Source: an uncultured SAR116 cluster alpha proteobacterium
GTDB taxonomy: Bacteria > Pseudomonadota > Alphaproteobacteria > Puniceispirillales > Marisalimonadaceae
DNA: 64,000 nt
Assembly (NCBI GenBank): GCA_902615325.1
Contig: CACMOJ010000001.1
Span: forward strand, 1 to 64,000
Direction of reading: 5' to 3'
The notes beneath the pieces were generated by a model that was not told where the DNA came from, made no database searches, and worked only from the letters and a program-made list of their open reading frames with translations. The translations under genes were made by a program, and so were the position numbers. This document shows, in pieces, positions 34,067 to 41,785 of the stretch; the first letter of the stretch is position 1; every line of letters begins with the position of its first letter.

Positions 34067-34741
34067 TTATTTCTTTAAGCATGCCATTATAGCTCCAACA
34101 AGAACGGAGCAGTAATTGGCTTTACCAGAAAATTTAATTGCATCATTGAGTGTTTTGTTTTCTGTAATAAAATAAAGTGCAGAGTGTATTACATTAAAAA
34201 TATAACCATCAGGTTTTAATTTAGCATTCTGTACTTTTTTCCAACTAATTTTTAATTCATTGTTTTTAGAAATGAGTTCCTGTGCCTCATTAAAACTTTT
34301 GTCTTCCAACAAATATCTGCACAACATTACCACAATAGCTGATCCATTACCCGCATCTTCGTGGTAATGTGTTATTTTTGCTTCATCCCTTGCTACTTCT
34401 ATTAACTTATCTGTTTTTATATTGTCAAATCCAGCAAGTGGGGATGCACGGTGGGCAGGTCCACAACCTGCTGTGTTTCCATCAAATTGTTTATGAGTTA
34501 CTAAAACAGCTTCATCATATTCCATTCCATTTTTAATTTTAGTGAATACACTTGCAAATGTTGGCCCTGTATCAAAGGCTCCATTATCCCACCAATCTTG
34601 ATACATTTTTCTAAGATCTTCTTTATTAAAATTTTTATTATTTTTTATACAATCAATTAAGACAGATGCTAGATCAAATGGTCCTCCAATTTGATCACCT
34701 AAATTAATACCATTTAATATCTTGTAGGTATTAGTATTCAT
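34067..34741 (-). CDS. ADP-ribosylglycohydrolase (DraG)-like protein, divergent active site
   Basis: The 224-residue protein shows the helical DraG/ADP-ribosylglycohydrolase layout: GINLGDQIGGPF near the start, GNTAGCGPAHRASPLAG in place of the usual NGAAMR-APL block, and ITHYHEDAGNGSAIVV in place of the THP block. Two metal-site blocks differ: the first acidic motif reads FDTGPTF rather than TDDT, and the C-terminal GDTDT motif is replaced by GKANYCS. It may belong to a variant subfamily or be inactive as a hydrolase. The ATG at 34741 is preferred over a TTG five codons earlier. Its partners are unknown. It lies among defence-type genes. Confidence 0.72.
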   Translation of the reverse strand: MNTNTYKILNGINLGDQIGGPFDLASVLIDCIKNNKNFNKEDLRKMYQDWWDNGAFDTGPTFASVFTKIKNGMEYDEAVLVTHKQFDGNTAGCGPAHRASPLAGFDNIKTDKLIEVARDEAKITHYHEDAGNGSAIVVMLCRYLLEDKSFNEAQELISKNNELKISWKKVQNAKLKPDGYIFNVIHSALYFITENKTLNDAIKFSGKANYCSVLVGAIMACLKK

Positions 34742-34798
34742 ACTACTTAATAACAAGCCCCAATTTAAATATTTTCATATACTAATGTTCACTTTAAT

Positions 34799-35134
34799 CT
34801 AAAATAAATTAATTATCATTTTTAAATAATCTATTACTATATCAATTGGATTTAATTTTGGATTTACAACCATAATAAATATCAAACAGATATATATTAA
34901 AATAATACATAGCAATGAACTAAAATTATTTTTTTTATCAATTAAATTTTTTGGATGATTTTTTTTAGGAGTAATTTCACCTTCTATCTTCCCAAGTCTT
35001 ATAAGATTATTTCTAATAGATTTTTGACTTCGATTTAATTTTTTACAAATTTTATATATAGAATATCCTTCATCAAATAATTTGATTAGTTCTTCAATTT
35101 CATATTTTCTATATTTTCCTAAATTTCTTCTCAT
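34799..35134 (-). CDS. Helix-turn-helix protein with C-terminal membrane helix
   Basis: This 111-residue protein starts with a resolvase/Trfb-like helix-turn-helix (YEIEELIKLFDEGYSIYKICKKLNRSQKSIRNNLIRLG, about 11-48), then a short linker and one membrane helix (about 73-91) before an amphipathic tail. A DNA-binding head on a membrane anchor suggests a membrane-tethered regulator or partition-like factor. No family is recognised. It is oriented with the DraG-like gene, 57 bp upstream of it, and may be co-transcribed. Confidence 0.68.
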   Translation of the reverse strand: MRRNLGKYRKYEIEELIKLFDEGYSIYKICKKLNRSQKSIRNNLIRLGKIEGEITPKKNHPKNLIDKKNNFSSLLCIILIYICLIFIMVVNPKLNPIDIVIDYLKMIINLF

Positions 35135-35255
35135 ATAATTTTACGAATCGTATAATTTTAGTAATAAACATTTCTATAGCTGTTTTATAATAAATGTAAC
35201 AAAACCTTTAATCATATTGTATTTAAGAACTTAAAATTATTTTTTTATTGCAAAA

Positions 35256-35500
35256 TTACAAATCTATGTTAGAGTTTGTGTTAAATTTCCGTATATTATA
35301 TTTAAGTTCTACTACATAACCTTTATGTAGTTCATTATTACATTCCTTAATAAGATAATCCTTGCACCATTTATGCGTAGTATTATCCATTTCTACTAAT
35401 TCCACAATATCATCTATTATATGTGCTAGATGATTTAACCTCTCAAAACATTTCTCAAATAGATTGTGATTTCCACAATTATAATAAAATAAAATTCCAT
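35256..35500 (-). pseudogene. Frameshifted small gene (about 80 residues)
   Basis: An open frame of about 80 codons (running through HNLFEKCFERLNHLAHI, MDNTTHKWCKDYL and GYVVELKYNIRKF to a TAA) has convincing codon and residue character but no start in frame. A good AAAGGAGAGG site leads to an ATG at 35500 in another frame that stops after 21 codons. Adding one T in the early TTTT run joins this ATG to the long frame. It is therefore either a decayed gene or a one-base sequence error. No family is recognised. It occupies the gene-free interval before the hairpins. Confidence 0.5.
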
Positions 35501-35505
35501 AGTTT

Positions 35506-35553
35506 AACCTCTCCTTTAACCCTTTATTAAATAAAGGGGGTTAAAGAGAGGTT
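35506..35553. repeat. Inverted repeat/hairpin 1
   Basis: Left arm 35506-35528 and right arm 35530-35553 pair almost completely (AACCTCTC and TTTAACCC words with small bulges), giving a hairpin of about 20 bp with almost no loop. It lies at the 5' end of the frameshifted gene and 45 bp before the second hairpin. Confidence 0.75.
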
Positions 35554-35598
35554 ATGAAGTGATTCTCTAAAACCCTACTTTTCACCTATCTGGGTAGG

Positions 35599-35659
35599 CA
35601 CACATATTTATTCTCTTTTCTCCAGTAATGGGTAAAAGAAAAGAGAATAAATATGTGTG
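35599..35659. repeat. Inverted repeat/hairpin 2, 23-bp perfect stem
   Basis: Bases 35599-35621 and 35637-35659 are perfect 23-bp inverted complements with a 15-base loop, and the flanks GTAGG and CCTAC extend the stem past a small bulge. No T run follows, so it is not a standard terminator. It lies 55 bp before the small-gene block starting at 35715. It could be a transcript-stabilising leader, an origin structure or a recombination site. Confidence 0.85.
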
Positions 35660-35714
35660 ACCCTACACAACACTGTTCTCTTTGTTCAACTCAACGTTCT
35701 CAACGGAGGTTTAC

Positions 35715-35873
35715 ATGAACGAAGATATAAACAAAATACAATCAGATATCCATCTGTATGAAGATTACATTAACTCAATTCAATATCTTGAAGAGTTTGA
35801 TGAAATATTCCCTGCCAAGAAACTTGGCACACTTACCCAAAACATAATTGATAACTTAAAGGAGACACACTAA
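35715..35873 (+). CDS. Small acidic hypothetical protein
   Basis: From the ATG at 35715, preceded by GGAGG six bases upstream, this is a 52-residue mostly helical acidic protein (IQSDIHLYEDYINSIQYLEEF). An in-frame alternative start at 35682 has no ribosome site. It opens a tight block of at least six small genes, and the last base of its stop is the first base of the next ATG. No family is recognised. The role is unknown. Confidence 0.65.
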   Translation: MNEDINKIQSDIHLYEDYINSIQYLEEFDEIFPAKKLGTLTQNIIDNLKETH

Positions 35874-36055
35874 TGGCTGAAGATAAATATTATATTAACT
35901 GTACTTACAAAGATAAAGACGAAGCAAAGCTTCTAGGAGCCCGTTGGGACCCTGATGTACGTAAATGGTACATACCAATGGGTCTTGATAGAAGTAAGTT
36001 CAGGAAATGGACACCTAAATCAAGCACTAGCTCTTTTCTAAAGGTAATCAAATGA
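35873..36055 (+). CDS. DUF5710-domain small protein
   Basis: This 60-residue protein is essentially a single DUF5710-type module: YYINCTYKDKDEAKLLGARWDPDVRKWYIP, with the conserved LGARWD and KWY. The module is usually found appended to plasmid primases, TraC-like proteins and helicases, where it is thought to contact DNA or the replication machinery. Here it is free-standing in an integrative element. The start overlaps the preceding stop, and its stop overlaps the next ATG (ATGA), so it is coupled to both neighbours. Confidence 0.8.
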   Translation: MAEDKYYINCTYKDKDEAKLLGARWDPDVRKWYIPMGLDRSKFRKWTPKSSTSSFLKVIK

Positions 36056-36273
36056 GTGAATACGATTATGATTACGAAGAAGCAGATGAACAGGAGAGTG
36101 AAACCACTCTCCAATCTGCAAGAGAGCAATTAGAATTCTGGACTGAATTCTATGAAGAAGAAAAAGAAGATAAACCCGACGAATGGATATTTTACAGAAA
36201 TCCATTTTTAGACCCTTCTGTGTATGCCTATTGGATATTAACAGAAGAGGAAAAAGAACTTGTAGTTCACTGA
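36052..36273 (+). CDS. Small highly acidic protein
   Basis: This 73-residue protein is very acidic (YDYDYEEADEQESE opening, YEEEKEDKPDEW in the middle) with several Trp and Tyr. It overlaps the DUF5710 gene by four bases. Short acidic proteins in phages and mobile elements often mimic DNA or bind basic proteins, including anti-restriction factors, but nothing here proves such a role. No family is recognised. Confidence 0.65.
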   Translation: MSEYDYDYEEADEQESETTLQSAREQLEFWTEFYEEEKEDKPDEWIFYRNPFLDPSVYAYWILTEEEKELVVH

Positions 36274-36334
36274 AATTGACAAGGCGATATTGAGATGTAC
36301 AATTTTGGTATCGCCTTTATTTAAAGGAGATAAA

Positions 36335-36529
36335 ATGAATTATAGACAAGGATATAGTTTTTTTGACAGACAAGAATTAATTGAAAAAGCAAGGCAACTT
36401 CACACAGAGCTTTTTGAAAAAAGACCTAACGCAGAAGTATATTGTGCTTTAGACATGAAGTCCCTTGAAATTATTGTAAGTGAACTAAGGGGTAAAATAA
36501 TAAGAAAATATTTTGATGGAAAGTTTTAG
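36335..36529 (+). CDS. Small hypothetical protein
   Basis: From the ATG at 36335, which follows AAAGGAG by five bases, this is a 64-residue protein (RQGYSFFDRQELIEKARQLH to IIRKYFDGKF). The in-frame start at 36290 has no ribosome site and is rejected. It ends immediately before the next ATG, so the genes are coupled. No family is recognised, though the helix-rich pattern and size suit element-encoded accessory proteins. Confidence 0.62.
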   Translation: MNYRQGYSFFDRQELIEKARQLHTELFEKRPNAEVYCALDMKSLEIIVSELRGKIIRKYFDGKF

Positions 36530-36856
36530 ATGAAGAAAAAATATATATTAAGAAATTTAAAAGACGAAATTAAAGCTAAAAATAATATTGAAGTAGTATT
36601 AATTGGTACAAATGTCGGATATAAGGCAATTGATGAGGATGCAATTTTTTTAGAAAAAGAATTTAATCTAAAAAGTTATAAACAATCGGAAAATTCTCCT
36701 ACTACTGTAACCATATCATTTGAGTTCCTTAATCTTTATATTAGAAAATTTAAAGAAATTGAAATTAGCTATGTTTTTTTAAGTATTGTAGATGACAAAA
36801 TGACACGGGAAATCACTCATTCTAGTAATATTAATTTAATAGGATTAACATTTTAA
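36530..36856 (+). CDS. Hypothetical protein
   Basis: This 108-residue protein has alternating helix and strand character (NIEVVLIGTNVGYKAI, PTTVTISFEFLNLYI, ISYVFLSIVDDK) and no membrane segment. It begins directly after the preceding stop. No family is recognised. It closes the tight part of the small-gene block, and a strong ribosome site for the next, ATA-started ORF follows after about ten bases. Confidence 0.6.
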   Translation: MKKKYILRNLKDEIKAKNNIEVVLIGTNVGYKAIDEDAIFLEKEFNLKSYKQSENSPTTVTISFEFLNLYIRKFKEIEISYVFLSIVDDKMTREITHSSNINLIGLTF

Positions 36857-36879
36857 TTTTAATTTAAAGGAGGAAAACC

Positions 36880-37014
36880 ATAGAAAACAAATTAATCAAA
36901 CTGTTTAAAAATATAAGAAAATCAATACAGTTCGAAAATGAATTAAATAAATTTTCGCAAAAAAAAAGAGGACGTAAAAGAAAATCTGCAAAAATAATTC
37001 ATTTATTTAAGTGA
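36880..37014 (+). CDS. 44-residue basic AT-hook-like protein with apparent ATA start
   Basis: A perfect-looking ribosome site, AAAGGAGG at 36866-36873, is followed six bases later by ATA and an open frame of 44 codons ending TGA. No ATG, GTG or TTG lies in a better position. The product is very basic (NKLIKLFKNIRKS opening) and contains KKRGRKRKSAK, close to the RGR core of AT-hook DNA-binding motifs. It fits the small-gene block in strand and spacing. Initiation at ATA is rare, so either this is a genuine weak start or an ATG has mutated. Coding is inferred from the ribosome site and composition. Confidence 0.5.
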   Translation: MENKLIKLFKNIRKSIQFENELNKFSQKKRGRKRKSAKIIHLFK

Positions 37015-37048
37015 AAATGTATTATTTATTTATATCTTAAGTATAAAA

Positions 37049-37942
37049 ATGAACGAAATTAATTTTAAACATTTTAACAAACTTAAAAATAGATATTGGA
37101 AAACTTATCATAGTCTTGATCCAATTGAATTAATTAATGACTTGGATAATAAAATTAATTTTATTGAAAATAAGGACTTTGGACCTGAAGACGAATTTAT
37201 AAGTACCACTCAAGCAAAAATTGTAATTAATGGATTACTTGTAAAAATTTATTATTTTATAAAAAATTCTATAATTCATACAAATGAAAAACAATACATA
37301 TCTTCAATTGCTCTTTTACGATTATGCTTAGAGCATATTGTGATGCTATCTTATTTTGAAAACAAGTTATCTACTTATTTAAAAGATAATAATTTTAATG
37401 ATTTGTTAGTTTTACTTCATACATTTTGTATGGGATCAAGAATAATGTTTGTTAACGTAAAAGATCAAAGCATTCAAAAAAAAAAATTTTCGACTCGGTC
37501 TGAGCACGTCTCTGAAGCGTTGAGATACTTTGACAAAAGATATGGTGGGGGAGTGCAATTAATTTATGATATGTTGTCTGATCACTCGCACGTTACCCCA
37601 ACAAGTTCTGTAAGAATGTTGTATAGACAAAATAAGTGGGATCAAAATGAACCAAAAGTAAGTTTTAAACGTGTTAAACTTTCTACAATATCTAATTCAC
37701 ATGAGAAACTTGCGAGTGGTGGAATAGAAACAATTCTTCAAATCAAAAATCTAATAAAAGGGGACATCATTGATAAGGAAGAAGAACTTTCAAAGGTTTT
37801 AGAAGAAAAAGGAAAAATCATGGAAGTTAATTCAATGCTTGATCCAAATTTTTACAATATTATTGAGAACATATCATATCAACATGATATATTAATTGAA
37901 GAATTTAAAGAAAAGTTAAAAAAATATATTAAGATAAAATAA
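37049..37942 (+). CDS. Helical hypothetical protein, DUF5677-like
   Basis: This 297-residue protein is largely helical. The middle part (YISSIALLRLCLEHIVMLSYF, then VQLIYDMLSDHSHVTPTS) resembles DUF5677-type proteins, which have a conserved Arg/Glu in the first helix and a Y-x3-S-x2-H in the second. The family is of unknown function and is often seen beside restriction or toxin-like genes. It ends four bases before the restriction endonuclease-like gene, so the two are probably one operon. The family call is moderate. Confidence 0.6.
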   Translation: MNEINFKHFNKLKNRYWKTYHSLDPIELINDLDNKINFIENKDFGPEDEFISTTQAKIVINGLLVKIYYFIKNSIIHTNEKQYISSIALLRLCLEHIVMLSYFENKLSTYLKDNNFNDLLVLLHTFCMGSRIMFVNVKDQSIQKKKFSTRSEHVSEALRYFDKRYGGGVQLIYDMLSDHSHVTPTSSVRMLYRQNKWDQNEPKVSFKRVKLSTISNSHEKLASGGIETILQIKNLIKGDIIDKEEELSKVLEEKGKIMEVNSMLDPNFYNIIENISYQHDILIEEFKEKLKKYIKIK

Positions 37943-37946
37943 GATA

Positions 37947-39308
37947 ATGTTAATAGATTTATCAAAAAAAAGTCATGATCAATTATCTAGATTAACTTGC
38001 GATGTAATTCTAGAAAATTGGCGTAATGAGAAAAAAGGTTGGACAAATAACTTTGTATGTAGTGATACTTCGTATGTTGGTTGCAATACTAATTTTCCAA
38101 GTGTAGATAGAAGTTTTTGGTCTCCAAGAAATTTAACAAGAGTTGCAATAGAATATAAGCCTTATAGAAACAGAAAAGAAGAAGTTGTTAAGGGTTTAGG
38201 GCAGTCATTAATCTATTTGAATAAAAATAATAATTCAGCATCTTTTTTAGTTTGTCCTGATATTACTAGTGACAGTTTTGAGATGGGCAACTATTTAGAA
38301 ACTTTTTTTAATGACAATATAAAAGGTCGTTTGCCAGTAGGTTTAATAACATTTGATCCACATGACCCTAGAAAAATAAAACTTCGCTGCAACATAGACA
38401 AAACTTTATTTAAAAATGCACAACAGAAAGCTCCAACAAAAGAAGAAAGTTATTGGGCAGCTTTCAGAGACTGGCCACCTTTGAGTTATTATTATCTGTT
38501 AAAATGTTCTCAATCAATAACAAACAATACAAATAGAAAAGATAAAATTTGGTTAAAATATTGGAATGATTATTACTTAAGTAGTGATGACAAAAATAAG
38601 TCAGAAAAAATTAAAAATTCACTTGATTTAATACCAAATAAAATAAAAGGATTTGATAACAAACTCATGATCCCCGTTAAGGGTAAAAAAGAAATATTTA
38701 AAAAACAAATTATTAATAAGATTATTTCTCATGCACAAGGTATAAATAAATTAAAATTATCAATTAGCACAAAAGGTGTTAAAGAAAATCTATTTCAAAA
38801 TTATAAAAAAAATCATTTTAATTTCATGAATCATTGCAATTTATGGGATTCAGAAAATTTTAATATATCTGCTATAGGTGAGATGTACATTTCTAATATA
38901 GAAAAAGGAAATGATCCTATTGAAGAAATGGCCAAAATAACTTTAGTTAAGGGTAGGCATTTAGAAATTATTAATGATATAATTGATATTACTATGTATT
39001 TACCTAGTGATAAAAAATTAAATGATTCAATTTATAGAGAAAGTTTAGAAAACAATTTAACAAAAAAAGGATTTATAAAAAAAAATCCTAACAGAGCAAA
39101 AAATGATTCAAGGAAATTTTTGACTGCAGAACTTCAACTTTGGACACACTTTGGAATAAAGAAAAAAAATAACGGCAAACATTTTTTTCCTAATGAAGGT
39201 TTTATATTCAATATAGAAAAAATTAAAAAAATTGAAAAGAGTTACTATGATAGTTATGGAAAATTAGAAATATTACAATCAGATCTTTTTTCAAATGTTA
39301 TCCAATGA
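37947..39308 (+). CDS. Probable type II restriction endonuclease
   Basis: This 453-residue protein has a PD-(D/E)xK-like site near the N-terminus: D54 in FPSVDRSFW, then E69-Y-K71 in RVAIEYKP, E78, and KGLGQSLIYL with Q86, the pattern of restriction nucleases with a conserved Gln helix. It is encoded tail-to-tail, with an 18-base overlap, with a tandem cytosine-5 methyltransferase gene, the usual layout of a type II system. Recognition sequence unknown. Alternative identities (a DUF-type nuclease of unknown target) are less likely given the methyltransferase neighbour. Confidence 0.75.
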   Translation: MLIDLSKKSHDQLSRLTCDVILENWRNEKKGWTNNFVCSDTSYVGCNTNFPSVDRSFWSPRNLTRVAIEYKPYRNRKEEVVKGLGQSLIYLNKNNNSASFLVCPDITSDSFEMGNYLETFFNDNIKGRLPVGLITFDPHDPRKIKLRCNIDKTLFKNAQQKAPTKEESYWAAFRDWPPLSYYYLLKCSQSITNNTNRKDKIWLKYWNDYYLSSDDKNKSEKIKNSLDLIPNKIKGFDNKLMIPVKGKKEIFKKQIINKIISHAQGINKLKLSISTKGVKENLFQNYKKNHFNFMNHCNLWDSENFNISAIGEMYISNIEKGNDPIEEMAKITLVKGRHLEIINDIIDITMYLPSDKKLNDSIYRESLENNLTKKGFIKKNPNRAKNDSRKFLTAELQLWTHFGIKKKNNGKHFFPNEGFIFNIEKIKKIEKSYYDSYGKLEILQSDLFSNVIQ

Positions 39309-40841
39309 CAATTGTTCTTCATTATTTTTAATGTACCATTTATCTAAAATACTATAATTAGCTAGCTTACTAATATTATTCTTAGTCCAATTATTTTCTA
39401 TTGCCTTAATAATACTTTCACCTAATCTTTCTGCCATCATGCATGGAAAAGCGTTACCAACTTGAATACATTGATCTTTTGATGGACCAAAAAATTCTAG
39501 ATTGTCTGGAAAAGTTTGGATTCTAGCTGCTTCTCTAACTGTTAAAAGTCTATTCAACCATGGGTGAATAGGAAAAGCATTATGTCCAGGAACTAGAGTG
39601 ATACTTGGTTCATTTCTATGTAATCTTCTATAGACATGACTAAAATTTTTAATTTTTTGTCCAGTCATTTTCGCATATTTTAAATCTTCTGGAAGCTTTT
39701 CAACATCCATTTTTTTACCTTCTTCAACATATGAGTATCTTCTAGTAATCATCTCTGAATGGTTCATAGGATCATGATTTTTAAAATATTTATGAGAGTT
39801 AGATTCTGATAAATCCGTAATTACCTCTCCAACAGTCCTGAAAGGTAATTGCCATGTCTCTGGGTTTTGAAAATATTTTGGTTTTGGCCAAGGAATAATG
39901 TTCCCAGTTTTATTTGCTAATAAAATAAATCTTTTTCTTTTTTGTGGTATGCCATATTCAGCAGTATTTAGTATTCTCCACTCACAATTTTTGTAACCAA
40001 TATTATTAATTATTTTAACAAGTTCTCTTAGAAAAAAACCATTGTCTAGATTGGCAAATCCAGCAACATTTTCCATCATAATCCAATCTGGTTTTAGTAC
40101 TTTTACATAGTCAATAAATGTAAAGACTAATTTATTTCGTGGATCAGTTGATGGATCATAATTTTTTGTATTTATAAAACGTCTTTTTCCAAAAATAGAA
40201 AATCCTTGGCATGGTGGTCCACCAGCAAGTAATGTTATTTTTTTATTTTTTAATGAATTTACAATTTCATTAAAGTTATTCTTTTCACTAAGGTCACCAT
40301 CAAAATAATTTACACCAGGAAAATTATGTTCATGGGTGGCTTTGACATTTTGATCATGATCGCAAGATAGCAAGGGGTCAAAACCAGCTTTTTGCAAGCC
40401 TACCGTTATACCTCCAGCTCCAGAAAATAGATCTATAAATGTATAGTCTTTTTTATCATTAAGTTTAGGGATTACCGGGATATATGATGAAGAAACAAAA
40501 TTTCTTTTAACAAACATATCTTTTTCATCAGAAATATTTTTTTCATTTAGTAAATGTTTTTTAACTACTTTAGCAATATTTGCAGCTAACAGCGGTGGGA
40601 CGGCATTTCCAACCAGAATACATTGTTTTCTTCTAGTGCCTGTAAAAATATGCTGATCAGGAAATGATTGTATTCTTGCAGCTTCTCTAGGAGTTAAACT
40701 TCTATTTAGAACTGGATGTACAGGAAAGGCATTATTGCCAGGAACTAATGTTACAGATGATTTTTTTCTGTGTAGTCTAATATAAGTGCTACCAAAATTC
40801 TTTCTTCTGATTCTAGCTGGTAATTTTTCTGGAGGAGGCAA
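39291..40841 (-). CDS. C5 cytosine DNA methyltransferase, 3' part of a tandem two-domain enzyme
   Basis: The first 100 residues are the tail of one C5 methyltransferase (target-recognition end, motif IX REAARIQSFPD and motif X VGNAVPP). Residues about 130-500 are a second complete one: motif I FIDLFSGAGG, motif IV GGPPCQGFS with the catalytic Cys, motif VI MENVAGF, motif VIII QKRKRF, and motifs IX and X again. The missing head of the first domain is encoded at 40972-41535 in another frame. Removing one base in the T6 run at 40978-40983 restores a single protein of about 747 residues. It would protect host DNA from the convergent nuclease. Confidence 0.9.
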   Translation of the reverse strand: MPPPEKLPARIRRKNFGSTYIRLHRKKSSVTLVPGNNAFPVHPVLNRSLTPREAARIQSFPDQHIFTGTRRKQCILVGNAVPPLLAANIAKVVKKHLLNEKNISDEKDMFVKRNFVSSSYIPVIPKLNDKKDYTFIDLFSGAGGITVGLQKAGFDPLLSCDHDQNVKATHEHNFPGVNYFDGDLSEKNNFNEIVNSLKNKKITLLAGGPPCQGFSIFGKRRFINTKNYDPSTDPRNKLVFTFIDYVKVLKPDWIMMENVAGFANLDNGFFLRELVKIINNIGYKNCEWRILNTAEYGIPQKRKRFILLANKTGNIIPWPKPKYFQNPETWQLPFRTVGEVITDLSESNSHKYFKNHDPMNHSEMITRRYSYVEEGKKMDVEKLPEDLKYAKMTGQKIKNFSHVYRRLHRNEPSITLVPGHNAFPIHPWLNRLLTVREAARIQTFPDNLEFFGPSKDQCIQVGNAFPCMMAERLGESIIKAIENNWTKNNISKLANYSILDKWYIKNNEEQLSLDNI

Positions 40842-40971
40842 CTTTCCGCCCTCTGGTATTAATTTATATCTTTCTAATACTAGCTCTTTATGATTTAAGG
40901 CTATGTGATTTGGAACGTTTATATCTTTATCAATCAGATCATTAATAGCTTCTCCAACATTTTGAAAAGAC

Positions 40972-41535
40972 TTAATGTTTTTTAAAATTACTTTTACTTT
41001 TAGTTGGAAAATTAAATTTTTTATTTAATCTTGTACCAAATAAAATAACTCTTTCTCTATTTTGAGGAACGCCATAATCGGATGAATTTAATATTTTAAA
41101 ATATATATCATAGCCACAAGCACTAAAATCTTTTGTTAAATTTTTTAAAAACTCACCTTTATGTAATTGAGCTAACCCTTTTACATTTTCAAAGACAAAG
41201 CATTTAGGGTTTAAATCTCTAACTAAATTAACATAGTGTTTAAATAACTGATTTCTTGGGTCAGAGCCATGTTTATCACCCATCATTGAAAATCCCTGAC
41301 ATGGTGGACCTCCAATAATTACATCTGGTTTAACTCCTTTTGTGGCTTTAAGTATTTCAGATGGTAATAATTTAGCTATATTTCTACGAATGAATGGTGT
41401 TTTAGGAAAATTTAAGTTGTGAGTTTTTTCAGCGTCTTCATCAATATCATTTGCAAAGAGACATCTATACCCTAAAGCATTAAATCCAATAGAGAAACCC
41501 CCAGCACCTGAAAATAAAGAAATATAAGTCAGCAT
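40972..41535 (-). CDS. C5 cytosine DNA methyltransferase, 5' part (frameshifted)
   Basis: This 187-residue ORF is the N-terminal half of the first methyltransferase domain: motif I ISLFSGAGGF, GYRCLFANDID, motif IV GGPPCQGFSMMGDKHG with the catalytic Cys, motif VI FENVKG and motif VIII QNRERVILFG. It stops at TAA in the sequence corresponding to a run of six A, after which homology continues in another frame into the 39291-40841 ORF. Alone it lacks the recognition domain and motifs IX-X and could not methylate. The two ORFs should be read as one broken or shifting gene. Confidence 0.88.
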   Translation of the reverse strand: MLTYISLFSGAGGFSIGFNALGYRCLFANDIDEDAEKTHNLNFPKTPFIRRNIAKLLPSEILKATKGVKPDVIIGGPPCQGFSMMGDKHGSDPRNQLFKHYVNLVRDLNPKCFVFENVKGLAQLHKGEFLKNLTKDFSACGYDIYFKILNSSDYGVPQNRERVILFGTRLNKKFNFPTKSKSNFKKH

Positions 41536-41785
41536 AAAAACACATTATATATTATGAATAATAATATAATATACTATATATTGTTATAATTTCATTAATT
41601 ATTTAATTTTTTTTAACTTTTTTATAATCATTAACCATTGACGATTAAACACAACAAAACACAACCATTTTTGAATTATAAAATAACATCATAACCACTT
41701 GTAACTATTGAATTTTCTAGGTTATAGCGTCTCTTGATAGATTATAATTTCATTAAGAGTTGTGTTTTATTAAAAACCACAACGA

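Noticed and set aside
35506-35659. Integron attC sites or a rho-independent terminator
   Set aside because: No attC core-site words or neighbouring integron integrase, and no T run after either hairpin.
39291-41535. Two independent methyltransferase genes
   Set aside because: The 39291-40841 ORF starts with motifs IX and X of the upstream domain and the intervening DNA is coding in a shifted frame, so one tandem gene is the better reading.
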